A stretch of DNA of 28,198 nucleotides from CAZCPB01 sp044223975 (lineage in GTDB: Bacteria; Planctomycetota; Phycisphaerae; Phycisphaerales; UBA1924), in the NCBI GenBank assembly GCA_044223975.1, contig JBGALI010000033.1:1-28198 (forward strand), read 5' to 3'. The position numbers and the translations under genes were made by a program. This document shows, one piece after another, positions 18,224 through 25,719 of this stretch. The notes under the pieces were generated by a model. The model had not been told where the DNA came from and made no database searches. It saw nothing but the letters and a program-made list of their open reading frames with translations. Within the stretch, counting starts at the first letter, position 1. Each line of letters starts with the position of its first letter.

Positions 18224-18225
18224 TT
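18197..18225 (+). repeat. att-like direct repeat, copy 1 (3' end of tRNA-Glu)
   Basis: 29 nt covering the T arm and 3' acceptor. It matches copy 2 at 23 of 29 positions, including an exact 11-nt left part (ACATGGGTTCG) and 10-nt right part (CGGGGTCATT). Confidence 0.6.
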
Positions 18226-18250
18226 AACGATCGAGAAAGAGAGTGCCTAT

Positions 18251-18277
18251 CCCCCTTGGCGCTAGCGCCAGAGGGGG
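18251..18277 (+). terminator. Strong hairpin downstream of tRNA-Glu
   Basis: CCCCCTTGGCG and CGCCAGAGGGGG pair over 11 bp with one bulged base and a CTAG loop, 28 nt after the tRNA. It is followed by TCAAAATC instead of a U-tract. It may end the tRNA transcript or be a REP-like palindrome. Confidence 0.5.
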
Positions 18278-18290
18278 TCAAAATCTCGGA

Positions 18291-18308
18291 GTATCCTGAG
18301 GGGGATAC
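18291..18308. repeat. Second hairpin between the att-like repeats
   Basis: GTATCC and GGATAC form a perfect 6-bp stem with a TGAGGG loop. A smaller GCGC-GAA-GCGC hairpin follows near 18315-18327. Role unknown. Confidence 0.4.
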
Positions 18309-18331
18309 GTACCCAGCGCGAAGCGCGAAAA

Positions 18332-18360
18332 ACATGGGTTCGGGAGCATTCGGGGTCATT
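18332..18360 (+). repeat. att-like direct repeat, copy 2
   Basis: 29 nt resembling the tRNA-Glu 3' end (23 of 29 identical), lying 135 bp downstream of copy 1. The centre is diverged, so it cannot form a tRNA T arm. It looks like a decayed core site from a past integration or tRNA-end replacement. Confidence 0.55.
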
Positions 18361-18486
18361 GGGATTGGAGATTGAGGGGTTCGTATCGGGTGCGAGAGCA
18401 GCCGGATTCGGTTCCCCGATTCATTCTCGCCACTCGTGGCTCGGCCAACAAGATGATTCTTCTGCCGCATCCGCGGGCGGCTCACC

Positions 18487-19539
18487 TTGAGTGATCCTGC
18501 CCCTTCATCCCCCGCTCGCAGCCGCGATCACGTGTACAGATCGCTTGTAGAGACCGTGGCGAATGGGGCCGTGCTGTTCATCGGTGCGGGAAGCAGCTGT
18601 AAGGCGGGATATCCGGCATGGGGCGGGCTGCTGGCAGAACTGGAGAACTTGGCTGAGCGTGTCGACGCTGAACAAGTCCGTGAGGTTGAAGGCGTCAACT
18701 CGCTTCTTAGGGCAAGCACGTACAAGCAGGTCCTTGGCGCCGACGCGTACCACGCGCTCATTTGTACGACGTTTGGACCCAGGACGCCGCAACACGATCC
18801 CGCGCACGAGGCGCTGGTAGCCATTCCGTTTAAGCACGTGCTGACCACCAACTACGACGGCGTGCTCCAGTCGGCACACCAGCATGTGAATGGATCGCGG
18901 GCCACTTCGTTCGACGTGGATGAGTGGGAGCGACTCTCGGAGTTCCGTCAGTGGAATGCTAGTAACTCCCGCCGGTACGTGCACGTACATGGGTCGGTTG
19001 CTCGACCGGAAGGGATCGTGCTTTGTCAGGAGGAATACGACCGGCGGTACCGGCATGAGTCGCGAGCCAAGGATTTCCTTAAGGAAGTCCTAGTCGGACA
19101 ACGCGTCGTGTTTGTCGGCTTCGGCCTCGGGGACGAGGATTTCAACTACATTCTGCGAGACGTAGCGGGCAGCCTGCAGTTGTCCGAGCCGAGGCACTTC
19201 GCCATATTGCCGACGCCAGACAACGCTGATGAAGCCCGCATCCAAACTGTCGAGCTTCGACGGAAATACGGTATCGAGCCCGTCTACTTCGACAACGCCA
19301 CAGGCGACTTCCACGCCTTGTGGGAGGCAGTCGCGAGAATACAGAGTGAACTCGCCACTTCGGTGCAGAGCAGTGCCGGTGGGAGCACGGGTCGGCCGCA
19401 TCCAATGACTCTTGTTCATCCTCTGAGAGCATTCGACGGGCCCAATGGCCGGTCGTTGAAGCGGTTTCTTCGGTCCTGGCGGTCCTGCGATGGCGATTTC
19501 AGGCCCGGGCGCGGACGGCAGCATGCTCCGGGCTTCTAG
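18487..19539 (+). CDS. SIR2-family (SIR2_2-like) protein, candidate defence gene
   Basis: The 350-residue protein has a SIR2-like NAD-binding fold: LFIGAGSSCKAGYPAWG (GAG at 33-35), TTNYD with Asn122, HVHGS with His168, and VVFVGFGLGDEDFNYIL near 205. This set is typical of the bacterial SIR2_2 group, whose members in several anti-phage systems cleave NAD+. The domain ends near residue 290. The tail is Arg/Gly/Pro-rich and does not look like a folded domain, so a partner region may have been lost. TTG 18487 lacks a ribosome site; GTG 18532 is an alternative. It is the first gene after tRNA-Glu and is convergent with the nuclease-domain gene. Confidence 0.85.
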   Translation: MSDPAPSSPARSRDHVYRSLVETVANGAVLFIGAGSSCKAGYPAWGGLLAELENLAERVDAEQVREVEGVNSLLRASTYKQVLGADAYHALICTTFGPRTPQHDPAHEALVAIPFKHVLTTNYDGVLQSAHQHVNGSRATSFDVDEWERLSEFRQWNASNSRRYVHVHGSVARPEGIVLCQEEYDRRYRHESRAKDFLKEVLVGQRVVFVGFGLGDEDFNYILRDVAGSLQLSEPRHFAILPTPDNADEARIQTVELRRKYGIEPVYFDNATGDFHALWEAVARIQSELATSVQSSAGGSTGRPHPMTLVHPLRAFDGPNGRSLKRFLRSWRSCDGDFRPGRGRQHAPGF

Positions 19540-19665
19540 GAGTCGATCCCTTCCACCGCATCGAGGCGTCTGCTGCCCGTCATGCGCATGGCCGCGGAAA
19601 GCCTGGAATCCTAACACAGCCTCGGCCCCTTGCCGCATGAGTCGCGTGATGCCATGGACCGACGT

Positions 19666-20508
19666 TTACTTCGCCAGGTTCGACAGCGGCGCTGCAGCGT
19701 TGGCTGCAGCGACCTGAGTCGCCGCCGAGGGCGACGTTGCGTCAGACACCTCGTCCCTGTCGGTCGCCCGCCGCATGCTCTTGTCCGCCGCCTTCGAGAC
19801 ACGGCGCCCCGCCGCGTCGGCCTGGTCCCCTTCGATGGTTTCACGCTTGATCACTTCTTCGCGGAGCATCTTGTCGATGACTTCCGGTTCCACGAGGAGG
19901 TCACTCACGCGCCGGATCTCCCTCCGGATAGCGCTTTGGACGGCGTCAGATCGGAGGATGATCGCGGCCAGCATGAACCGACTGGTCGCATCTTTGCGGT
20001 CGCGGTACTCCGCGATCGCGTTTTTGGTGAACCCTTCCCGGGACATGATGTAGATGCGCTCAAGGTCCGCCTCGTTCTTGGCGCTGGCCGTCATCAAATT
20101 GACGTGCGCGATCTCCTGCTTGTCGATCGGCTTCTTGAACAAGACGTGGAAGAGCCGCCAATCCGCTCCGTTGGTCAGGACGACCCACTCGCAGCCCTGA
20201 TTGCTTGCGTAGTCCACGGCCTGTTTGACGTGACCATCCTTCAGCTCCAGACCGATTGCCTTGACCTCAATGAGCAGAACAAGCTTGCCTTCGAGCTTGA
20301 TCGCGAGGTCGCAGTATGTGCCGCGGATCGAATGCTCGCTCGTCACTTCAGCATACTTGTCGTATCCGAAGACTTCGCTGAGAAGGTCCTTCACGACCGT
20401 GACCGTGTCGGCCTCGGACACATCGCGCGCCTTCTGCGCTTCCAGAACAGGCTGGAAGGCTCTGAGACCCGCGTGGACTCGCTCGGCAACGCGCTTTGGA
20501 ACGCCCAT
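19666..20508 (-). CDS. HsdR N-terminal-like (PD-D/ExK) nuclease-domain protein
   Basis: The 280-residue protein matches the stand-alone type I restriction HsdR N-terminal domain family. A PD-(D/E)xK core is visible: Glu32, Asp67 in GTYCDLAIK, Glu81 and Lys83 in LIEVKA, and Gln96 in KQAVDYA, followed by WVVLTNGADWRLFHV. There is no helicase motor and no HsdM or HsdS gene nearby, so it is not a complete type I enzyme. The C-terminal 60 residues are Ala/Arg/Asp-rich and probably disordered. ATG 20508 has AGGGGTG just upstream. It could be an orphan defence nuclease or a remnant; substrate specificity is unknown. Confidence 0.85.
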   Translation of the reverse strand: MGVPKRVAERVHAGLRAFQPVLEAQKARDVSEADTVTVVKDLLSEVFGYDKYAEVTSEHSIRGTYCDLAIKLEGKLVLLIEVKAIGLELKDGHVKQAVDYASNQGCEWVVLTNGADWRLFHVLFKKPIDKQEIAHVNLMTASAKNEADLERIYIMSREGFTKNAIAEYRDRKDATSRFMLAAIILRSDAVQSAIRREIRRVSDLLVEPEVIDKMLREEVIKRETIEGDQADAAGRRVSKAADKSMRRATDRDEVSDATSPSAATQVAAANAAAPLSNLAK

Positions 20509-20789
20509 GATGTCACCCCTTGTGTGGCGGAACGGCAAGCAGAACCGCGGTTGGCAAACATGACGCAGGAGAAGGGCGGCGTCCCCAGGCCACCGGATGC
20601 GTTACGAGAAGCGTGCAAGCCCCCTTGACCCGGGCGTTCTCGCACTGCCGACGCCCGGCCCCCGGGGCATTCTCCGCACCGTAACTCCGGTACTCCTGGC
20701 AACTCCCACCATGTGCCTTGACTGGGTACAACGCAGGGCCACTTTACCGTGTCCCCGTGACAGGTACAAGAGGGCTCAAGCCGCGGCGC

Positions 20790-21038
20790 ATGCCGCCCCG
20801 GAAGCCCAACCCGATCCACCGCACTGAATACACGGCGTTTCGGGCGGTCCTTTCACAGATGCGGGGGAGCGCCGGGCTGACGTTTCGGGGGCTGGCCGCA
20901 AAGATGGATCGCCCGGTGACCTGGGTTCACAAGTGCGAGGCGGGGCTCCGTCGCATGGACGTGCCCGAGTTCCTGGAGTGGTGCGACGCGTGTGGAGTGG
21001 GCTTCGCGCGGGCAGCAAGGATGCTCAAGAATCGCTGA
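20790..21038 (+). CDS. Small Xre-like helix-turn-helix protein
   Basis: The 82-residue protein is almost all one HTH domain: AFRAVLSQMRGSAGLTFRGLAAKMDRP-like helices, then VTWVHKCEAGLRRMDVPEFLEWCDACG. This resembles Xre/Cro-type regulators. ATG 20790 starts a basic N-terminus (PPRKPNPIHRTEYTAF); the open frame continues to 20718 without support. The 281-nt gap upstream contains TTGACT at 20718-20723 and two GGTACAA copies (about 20726 and 20763) that might be an operator, but no clear -10. It converges on the serine recombinase gene and may regulate the element. Confidence 0.8.
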   Translation: MPPRKPNPIHRTEYTAFRAVLSQMRGSAGLTFRGLAAKMDRPVTWVHKCEAGLRRMDVPEFLEWCDACGVGFARAARMLKNR

Positions 21039-21124
21039 GGGCATGAATCATGTGGCACAGGCCGTGGCCGTAGGTAGCCTGCTTGTCCTTCATGGTGCTC
21101 GCAGAGCCGACTCGCGGATCCGCC

Positions 21125-23086
21125 TCACTCGGAGAGGCGGATGGCGATCTGTGCCGAACACGAAGGCTTGTCCGACTGGCTGGCGATGGGGACGTTAGAG
21201 ATGCGCAATACCACCGCACCGCCCGGCTGATCGAGATCGACTCGTTGCACACACCGCCTCATCGCCACCTGCCGCTGCTCCAGCGGCCCGTCGCGGAGCG
21301 TGGGCTCCAGCTTGGAGATGAACGCGGTGGTGTCTTCGATCAGGTCTGCGACCTCGGCCTTGGACATCCCCAGCCGCTCAAGGGATTCGAGCTTGGCGGT
21401 GAGGCGGGTGCGCTCGGCCTCGAGTTCCTTGAGCCGCCGCTCGGCGACGGCACGGGTGCCGGGGGTGACGTTGTCGATGAGCCGCCGCGTGGTGGACTCG
21501 ATCTTGGCCAGTTCGGCCCGGACCGCCTTCTGGCTCTCCCCGACCTGGTCGTCCTCGAGCCCCAGCAGCGATCGGACCTCCCGCGCCAGCAGCCGCCTGC
21601 CCGCCTCGCCCGCGTAGCGGGCGTAGTGATCGAGCACAGCCTCGATCACCGCCTCTTCGAGGTGCTCCTGCGGCACGGCGTTGAGCCCGCAGACGCTCTT
21701 GCCCCGGCGGATGTACCCGCCGCAGGCGTAATAGAAGGTCTTGGTCACCTGGCCGTTCTTGCCCGGCCGGGCTCGCTGCGTGAACCCCTCGTACCGGCTG
21801 CCGCACTTGGCGCAGGTCACGAGGCGCGAGAGCAGGAACCGGGCGCGGGGGCCTGTATGGTCCCCCACCTTCCTGAAGTCCTGTTGCGCGGGCTGGCCCA
21901 GGCGCTGGTCGAGCCCGCGCTGGCTGATCGACTCGGCCTTGGCCTCCAAGGTGGATTGGGCCAGCTCCCAGAGGCGCCTGGTCACCAGCGCGGGGTGGGC
22001 GTCACGGACGATCGTCCAGTCCGCCTTGTCGTTGGGCTCCAGCCGCCGGGCGTGGATGTCCTTGCGCTCGACCGCGACGCTGGACTTGATCCGGTGGAAG
22101 CGGGCGTCCGTTCGCCTGTTCCAGACCATGTCCCCCGAGTAGGCGGGATTCACCAGGATGGCCCGCACCGTGGTCATGGCCCATTGGCCCGAGTAGTGGT
22201 CGGACCAGGACGGGCCACGCGCCGGGGGCACGCTCTCACGGTTGAACAGCTCGGCAATGGCCTTGTACCCCATCCCCTTCTCGACGTAGAGCTTGAAGAT
22301 GCGTTTCACGGTCTCGACGCGTGGTTGGTCGCTGGGGACCAGCCTGCAGTGGTCCTTGCGGCTGACGCCGATGGTCTCGCCGCGCTTGAGGGTGCGGATC
22401 TTCCGCTGCCGCTTGTCGAACATGACTTTGGAGCCGTCGGGGTGGTAGCGGAGGGTGAACAGGAACTCCCCGTCCTGGCTGTGGTACTCAAGGTCGTACC
22501 CGTACGGGGGCGCGCCCCCCATCCAGTGGCCGGTGGTGGAGCGGCTGAGCAGTCCGCGGATCACGATCTTGGAGAGGTCCTTGGACTCCTGCCGCGCCTG
22601 CCACTGCTTGACAGGCCTGAGCAGGTCGTCGGTGTAGTCCCCGGCGAAGTTCTCGCTGGCGTAGGCGACCTCGACGCCGCTGGTGCGGAGCAGGTGGCGG
22701 TAGTACCCCGCCTCGTCGTTGCCGACGCGGCCGAAGCGCTTGACGTCGTAGCAGACCACCACGCCAAAGTCACAGGCCGAGCGCTGCGCATCGGCGATCA
22801 TCTTCTGGAAGCCCAGTCGGCCCGCCGTGCTGGTGCCGCTGATGGCGTCGTCGATGTAGAGGCGGAGGAGCACGAGCCCGTGGGCGGCGCAGTAGTCCTC
22901 GACGGCGCGCTGCTGGTCGGGGATCGACTGTTCCTGGCGGTCGGTGGAACGGCGGAGGTAGCCGACGGCGCGGGTGGCGCGGCTTACGGGGGGTACGCGC
23001 GGGGGCGCGACGGCGACGGGCTTGGGGGGTGGCTCAACGAGGCTCATGGTTGGCCCACGGGCGCGACTGTGGCGTTCCTTCGGCAT
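21125..23086 (-). CDS. Large serine recombinase
   Basis: The 653-residue protein has a resolvase/invertase catalytic domain (about 38-190) with nucleophile Ser47 in GYLRRSTDRQEQS and RFGRVGNDEA later in the domain, a recombinase domain (about 220-380), a zinc ribbon (C425-x2-C428 and C455-x10-C466) and a C-terminal coiled coil (about 490-600). This is the layout of phage integrases and transposon recombinases of the large serine family. ATG 23086 is chosen for its GGGAG 9 nt upstream; ATG 23047 is an alternative. It probably excises or integrates the surrounding element. Such enzymes do not usually target tRNA genes, so it may not explain the tRNA-Glu repeat. Confidence 0.95.
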   Translation of the reverse strand: MPKERHSRARGPTMSLVEPPPKPVAVAPPRVPPVSRATRAVGYLRRSTDRQEQSIPDQQRAVEDYCAAHGLVLLRLYIDDAISGTSTAGRLGFQKMIADAQRSACDFGVVVCYDVKRFGRVGNDEAGYYRHLLRTSGVEVAYASENFAGDYTDDLLRPVKQWQARQESKDLSKIVIRGLLSRSTTGHWMGGAPPYGYDLEYHSQDGEFLFTLRYHPDGSKVMFDKRQRKIRTLKRGETIGVSRKDHCRLVPSDQPRVETVKRIFKLYVEKGMGYKAIAELFNRESVPPARGPSWSDHYSGQWAMTTVRAILVNPAYSGDMVWNRRTDARFHRIKSSVAVERKDIHARRLEPNDKADWTIVRDAHPALVTRRLWELAQSTLEAKAESISQRGLDQRLGQPAQQDFRKVGDHTGPRARFLLSRLVTCAKCGSRYEGFTQRARPGKNGQVTKTFYYACGGYIRRGKSVCGLNAVPQEHLEEAVIEAVLDHYARYAGEAGRRLLAREVRSLLGLEDDQVGESQKAVRAELAKIESTTRRLIDNVTPGTRAVAERRLKELEAERTRLTAKLESLERLGMSKAEVADLIEDTTAFISKLEPTLRDGPLEQRQVAMRRCVQRVDLDQPGGAVVLRISNVPIASQSDKPSCSAQIAIRLSE

Positions 23087-23378
23087 GGGGGCTGGCTCCC
23101 GGCGACCGGGCCCGCGGGCACGCCCCGCGCAACTCCCGGCGCGGGGTCCATTCAGGAGCCTTTGAGCCCGCCCAGCAAGGCGATAGGTCGAGGAAGCGGG
23201 GATTGTGGGCAACTCCCCCACTACGACCGGCCCAAGTGGGCGTGTGCCCGCATGCGCGCCATCGCCATCGACTTGCCCACATTCCACCGGAATGCCGCAC
23301 ATCGCCTTGATGACGGACGCGGCTTACGCCTCCATGGCGTCCACGCGGGCAATTCCGCCCGCGCCCAAGGAGACGACC

Positions 23379-23918
23379 ATGAGCAGCAAGAAGAGCAGCG
23401 CCACCTCCAGCACCAAGGCCACCGAGAAGGCCCGCCGCGAGGCCGTCGCGGTGACACAGGCCAACATCGATCGCATCGACGCGGGGCTCGACCCTTCCGC
23501 CGAGCAGGTCGCGTCGATCGACGTTGATCCCAAGGTCGAGATCGCGGCGGCCAGGAAACACGCGGCCATGGCGCGGGGCAAGAAGCCTCCCAAGGCAAAG
23601 ACGGCCAAGAAGGCCAAGCCTGCCAAGACGGATAGGCCCAAGCAGGCCAAAGCCGCTAAGGCCAAGAAGCCTCGGAAGATGAGCGCCCTGGACGCGGCGG
23701 CGCAGGTGCTCGCCCGGCGCGACCAGCCCATGACCTGCGCGGCGCTAATCGAGGCGATGGCCGCGCAGCACCTCTGGACCAGCCCCGGCGGCAAGACCCC
23801 CGCGGCCACGCTCAACGCCGCGATGATTCGCGAGATCACGGTGAAGGGTCGTGCGTCGCGGTTCAAAAAGGCGGGACGCGGGCTGTTCGCGGTTGCGGGC
23901 CGCGGCGCAGCGAAGTAG
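23379..23918 (+). CDS. Lysine-rich HARE-HTH (HB1-ASXL type) DNA-binding protein
   Basis: The 179-residue protein has an N-terminal Ser/Lys/Thr-rich region, a Lys/Ala/Pro-rich histone-H1-like stretch (about 65-100, repeats of AKKAKPAK type) and a C-terminal winged helix (about 101-175, MSALDAAAQVLARRDQPMTC, GKTPAATLNAAMIREI, GRGLFAVAG). The last is the HARE-HTH domain, found in bacteria in DNA-modification and restriction contexts and in chromatin proteins. It should bind DNA and might compact the element or mark modified DNA (inference). A near-perfect AAGGAG 8 nt before ATG 23379 and a strong terminator suggest good expression as a single gene. It is divergent from the recombinase; I see no other gene in the 292-nt gap. 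Confidence 0.88.
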   Translation: MSSKKSSATSSTKATEKARREAVAVTQANIDRIDAGLDPSAEQVASIDVDPKVEIAAARKHAAMARGKKPPKAKTAKKAKPAKTDRPKQAKAAKAKKPRKMSALDAAAQVLARRDQPMTCAALIEAMAAQHLWTSPGGKTPAATLNAAMIREITVKGRASRFKKAGRGLFAVAGRGAAK

Positions 23919-23945
23919 AGTCCACCAACGCAATCCCCCCTTTGG

Positions 23946-23971
23946 CCCCCGCGCCCGTGGCGGGGGTTTTT
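23946..23971 (+). terminator. Rho-independent terminator after the HARE-HTH gene
   Basis: CCCCCGC and GCGGGGG form a perfect 7-bp GC stem with a 7-nt loop, followed directly by TTTTT. It is the only textbook intrinsic terminator I found in the window. Confidence 0.88.
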
Positions 23972-23997
23972 CATTTGAGAAGCATAATGCTCTCACA

Positions 23998-24027
23998 TCG
24001 ACAGCTACATCCGGCCAGCGATACAGT
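23998..24027 (+). promoter_or_regulatory. Promoter of the HEPN/AbiU2-like gene (leaderless)
   Basis: TCGACA (23998-24003, 5 of 6) and TACAGT (24022-24027) are 18 nt apart, and ATG 24033 begins 5 nt after the -10. There is no Shine-Dalgarno sequence. Confidence 0.5.
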
Positions 24028-24032
24028 CGCCC

Positions 24033-24713
24033 ATGTCTACTGCTCAAGGCACCCAATTGCCCACGGGTCCCGATGACTTTGAAATCATGCAGTTCCGAGT
24101 CGCAGACGCTCATTACCACTGGAGCATGTGGACCGAGCTGTTCGTAGGGGAGAGCTCAAAGGCCGACCTACTGAACAAGGTGGCGAGCCAGTTCTTTCTC
24201 ACGGTCCGGCTCGTACTGCTCCGGGATGTTCTCTTGTCCCTGTTCAAGCTCAATGACAAGGTGAACGTGCCCGTCAAAGGCGGAGGCCTCCGCGACAACT
24301 TGAGTTTCAAGTGGATGATCCAGGACACTCGCTTGGCGTACTGCCCAACGTCGCAACAAGCCGCCTCGATCGAGGCGTTGTACACCAGCTTTGCAAAGAT
24401 CTTGCAGCCTCTGGAATCGCTACGCCATTGGGTACTCGCGCACGACGATCGCCAGGCGGCCCGGAATCCTGAGATCGTGCCACCGCTTCAGGTTAAGCTC
24501 GTGTCGGACGCTGTCGAAACCGCCGTCCTGCTCGCCGAGGCGATCGGGTCGGTGCGTCGTCCCAACGACGACTTCTTGTATCGAGAAACGATTGCTACCG
24601 GGGGCGCGGACGAACTCATTCACGCTCTGGATGAGTACCGTTGCTACCTTGAGGTCGACCGACGTCAATTCGACAATACCCTGCTTGAATCTCCGGCCAG
24701 ATCGCCTTCTTGA
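24033..24713 (+). CDS. HEPN/AbiU2-like protein
   Basis: The 226-residue protein is all-helical. I recognise the AbiU2-like HEPN pattern: FRVADAHYHWSMWTELF at the start, FFLTVRLVLLRDVLLSL (54-70), then NLSFKWMIQD and LRHWVLAHDDRQA with Arg131 and His137. R-x5-H fits the Rx4-6H ribonuclease motif of HEPN domains. HEPN proteins often act in abortive infection or toxin systems by cutting RNA; no antitoxin such as an MNT gene is adjacent, so the partner and activity are open. ATG 24033 is supported by a promoter with leaderless spacing. It stands alone after the preceding terminator. Confidence 0.75.
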   Translation: MSTAQGTQLPTGPDDFEIMQFRVADAHYHWSMWTELFVGESSKADLLNKVASQFFLTVRLVLLRDVLLSLFKLNDKVNVPVKGGGLRDNLSFKWMIQDTRLAYCPTSQQAASIEALYTSFAKILQPLESLRHWVLAHDDRQAARNPEIVPPLQVKLVSDAVETAVLLAEAIGSVRRPNDDFLYRETIATGGADELIHALDEYRCYLEVDRRQFDNTLLESPARSPS

Positions 24714-24856
24714 CTTACCGCTGTTGCCGACCGCGGGAGTTTTACGCTGGCAGCGCCATGACAATTCGCACGATCACCGGCAAGTGCTGCCGTGACGCAA
24801 TCAAGCAAATTCCCGTCTAGACCCCGCGCCCAAGGGGTGCTGCGCAATGTGGGCGA

Positions 24857-25684
24857 TCACTTGGTCGCGGGAGCCGCAAACGCCGCATCGTCGATCTTCT
24901 CGTTGAACACGGGCGTGAGCGTGATCGTCGTGCGGACGGTGAACTTCTCACCCTTCCCCGCCTGCGGGATCTTCGCGGGGTCGATCACCTGAACGGTGTA
25001 CACCTTGCGGATGCCAAGGTCACCGTCCAGCCACAGCGTGACATCCGAATCGCCGAACCCCTTGCCCTGGATCTTGGTGCATTCGACGCCGTCGATCTTT
25101 TCGGTGCCCTTGTCGATCGGGCCGGTGAGGTCGGTCGTGCGGAACGCGATCTGGATGTCCGGGCGAAGGAGAGGGACCACGACGGTTGCCGACCCACCTG
25201 AGATGCCCGTTGGCCCCGCCATCGCCATGTCGATCGATCCCGATTGCTACTGCTGACCGTTCATGCTCCAGAACGAGTCGTACGTCTTCTGGTCCGCCGA
25301 CCACACGGTGTACGTAAAGTTCGGCGGCGCGCCGGGCGTGACCGAGCCCTTGAACTGCCAGCGGAACCGCCCGTCACGCTCAAAGGCGGTCGAGAACGGC
25401 TTGTCGTTTGCGATCGTGCGTGCGCCGACATCCAGTTCCTGCGTAAGCTTGCCGTCGTCGCGGTAGGACTTGGCCTTGGCGTACCGCTCGGCGCACGCTT
25501 TCAGCTTGTCCGACACTGTCGGGTTTGCTGTGGGAGCTTTCTCGGCCGCATTCGTCGGGATGGGCGTTGCGGGCGGTTGGCCGGTCGGCTGTGCCAACAC
25601 GGTCGACGCGCACGCGCTTATCAAAGCCACGACCATCGACTGCAGTCTGTGAACGCACGCCGGATGGGTGGTACGGGCGCTCAT
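24857..25684 (-). pseudogene. LolA-like lipoprotein gene interrupted by an in-frame amber codon
   Basis: Two adjacent frames, 25684-25247 and the stretch down to 24857, are in the same reading frame, separated only by TAG at 25247-25249. Read through, they give one protein of about 275 residues: a signal region with lipobox ISAC (Cys25), a Pro/Ala-rich linker, then a beta-rich domain (KSYRDDGKLTQEL, FERDGRFRWQFKG, YTVWSADQKTYDSFWSMNG, stop, SGSIDMAMAGPTGISGGSA, DGVECTKIQGKGFGD, DLGIRKVYTV) resembling LolA- or DUF2092-type exported proteins. AGGAG lies 9 nt before ATG 25684. Because TAG ends other genes here (metK, the Gldg-like gene), loss of function is likelier than recoding. Confidence 0.75.
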
Positions 25685-25719
25685 CAGTCAATCTCCTATG
25701 GCCGCGGTGCAGTCAACCC

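Noticed and set aside
18487..19539. Known two-gene SIR2 systems such as SIR2-HerA or Thoeris
   Set aside because: No HerA-type ATPase or TIR protein is adjacent, so a named system is not supported.
19666..20508. Type I restriction enzyme R subunit
   Set aside because: Only the N-terminal nuclease-like domain is present; no helicase motor and no M or S genes.
21083..23527. Plus-strand open frame of 814 codons
   Set aside because: Mirror of the serine recombinase gene; no domain visible.
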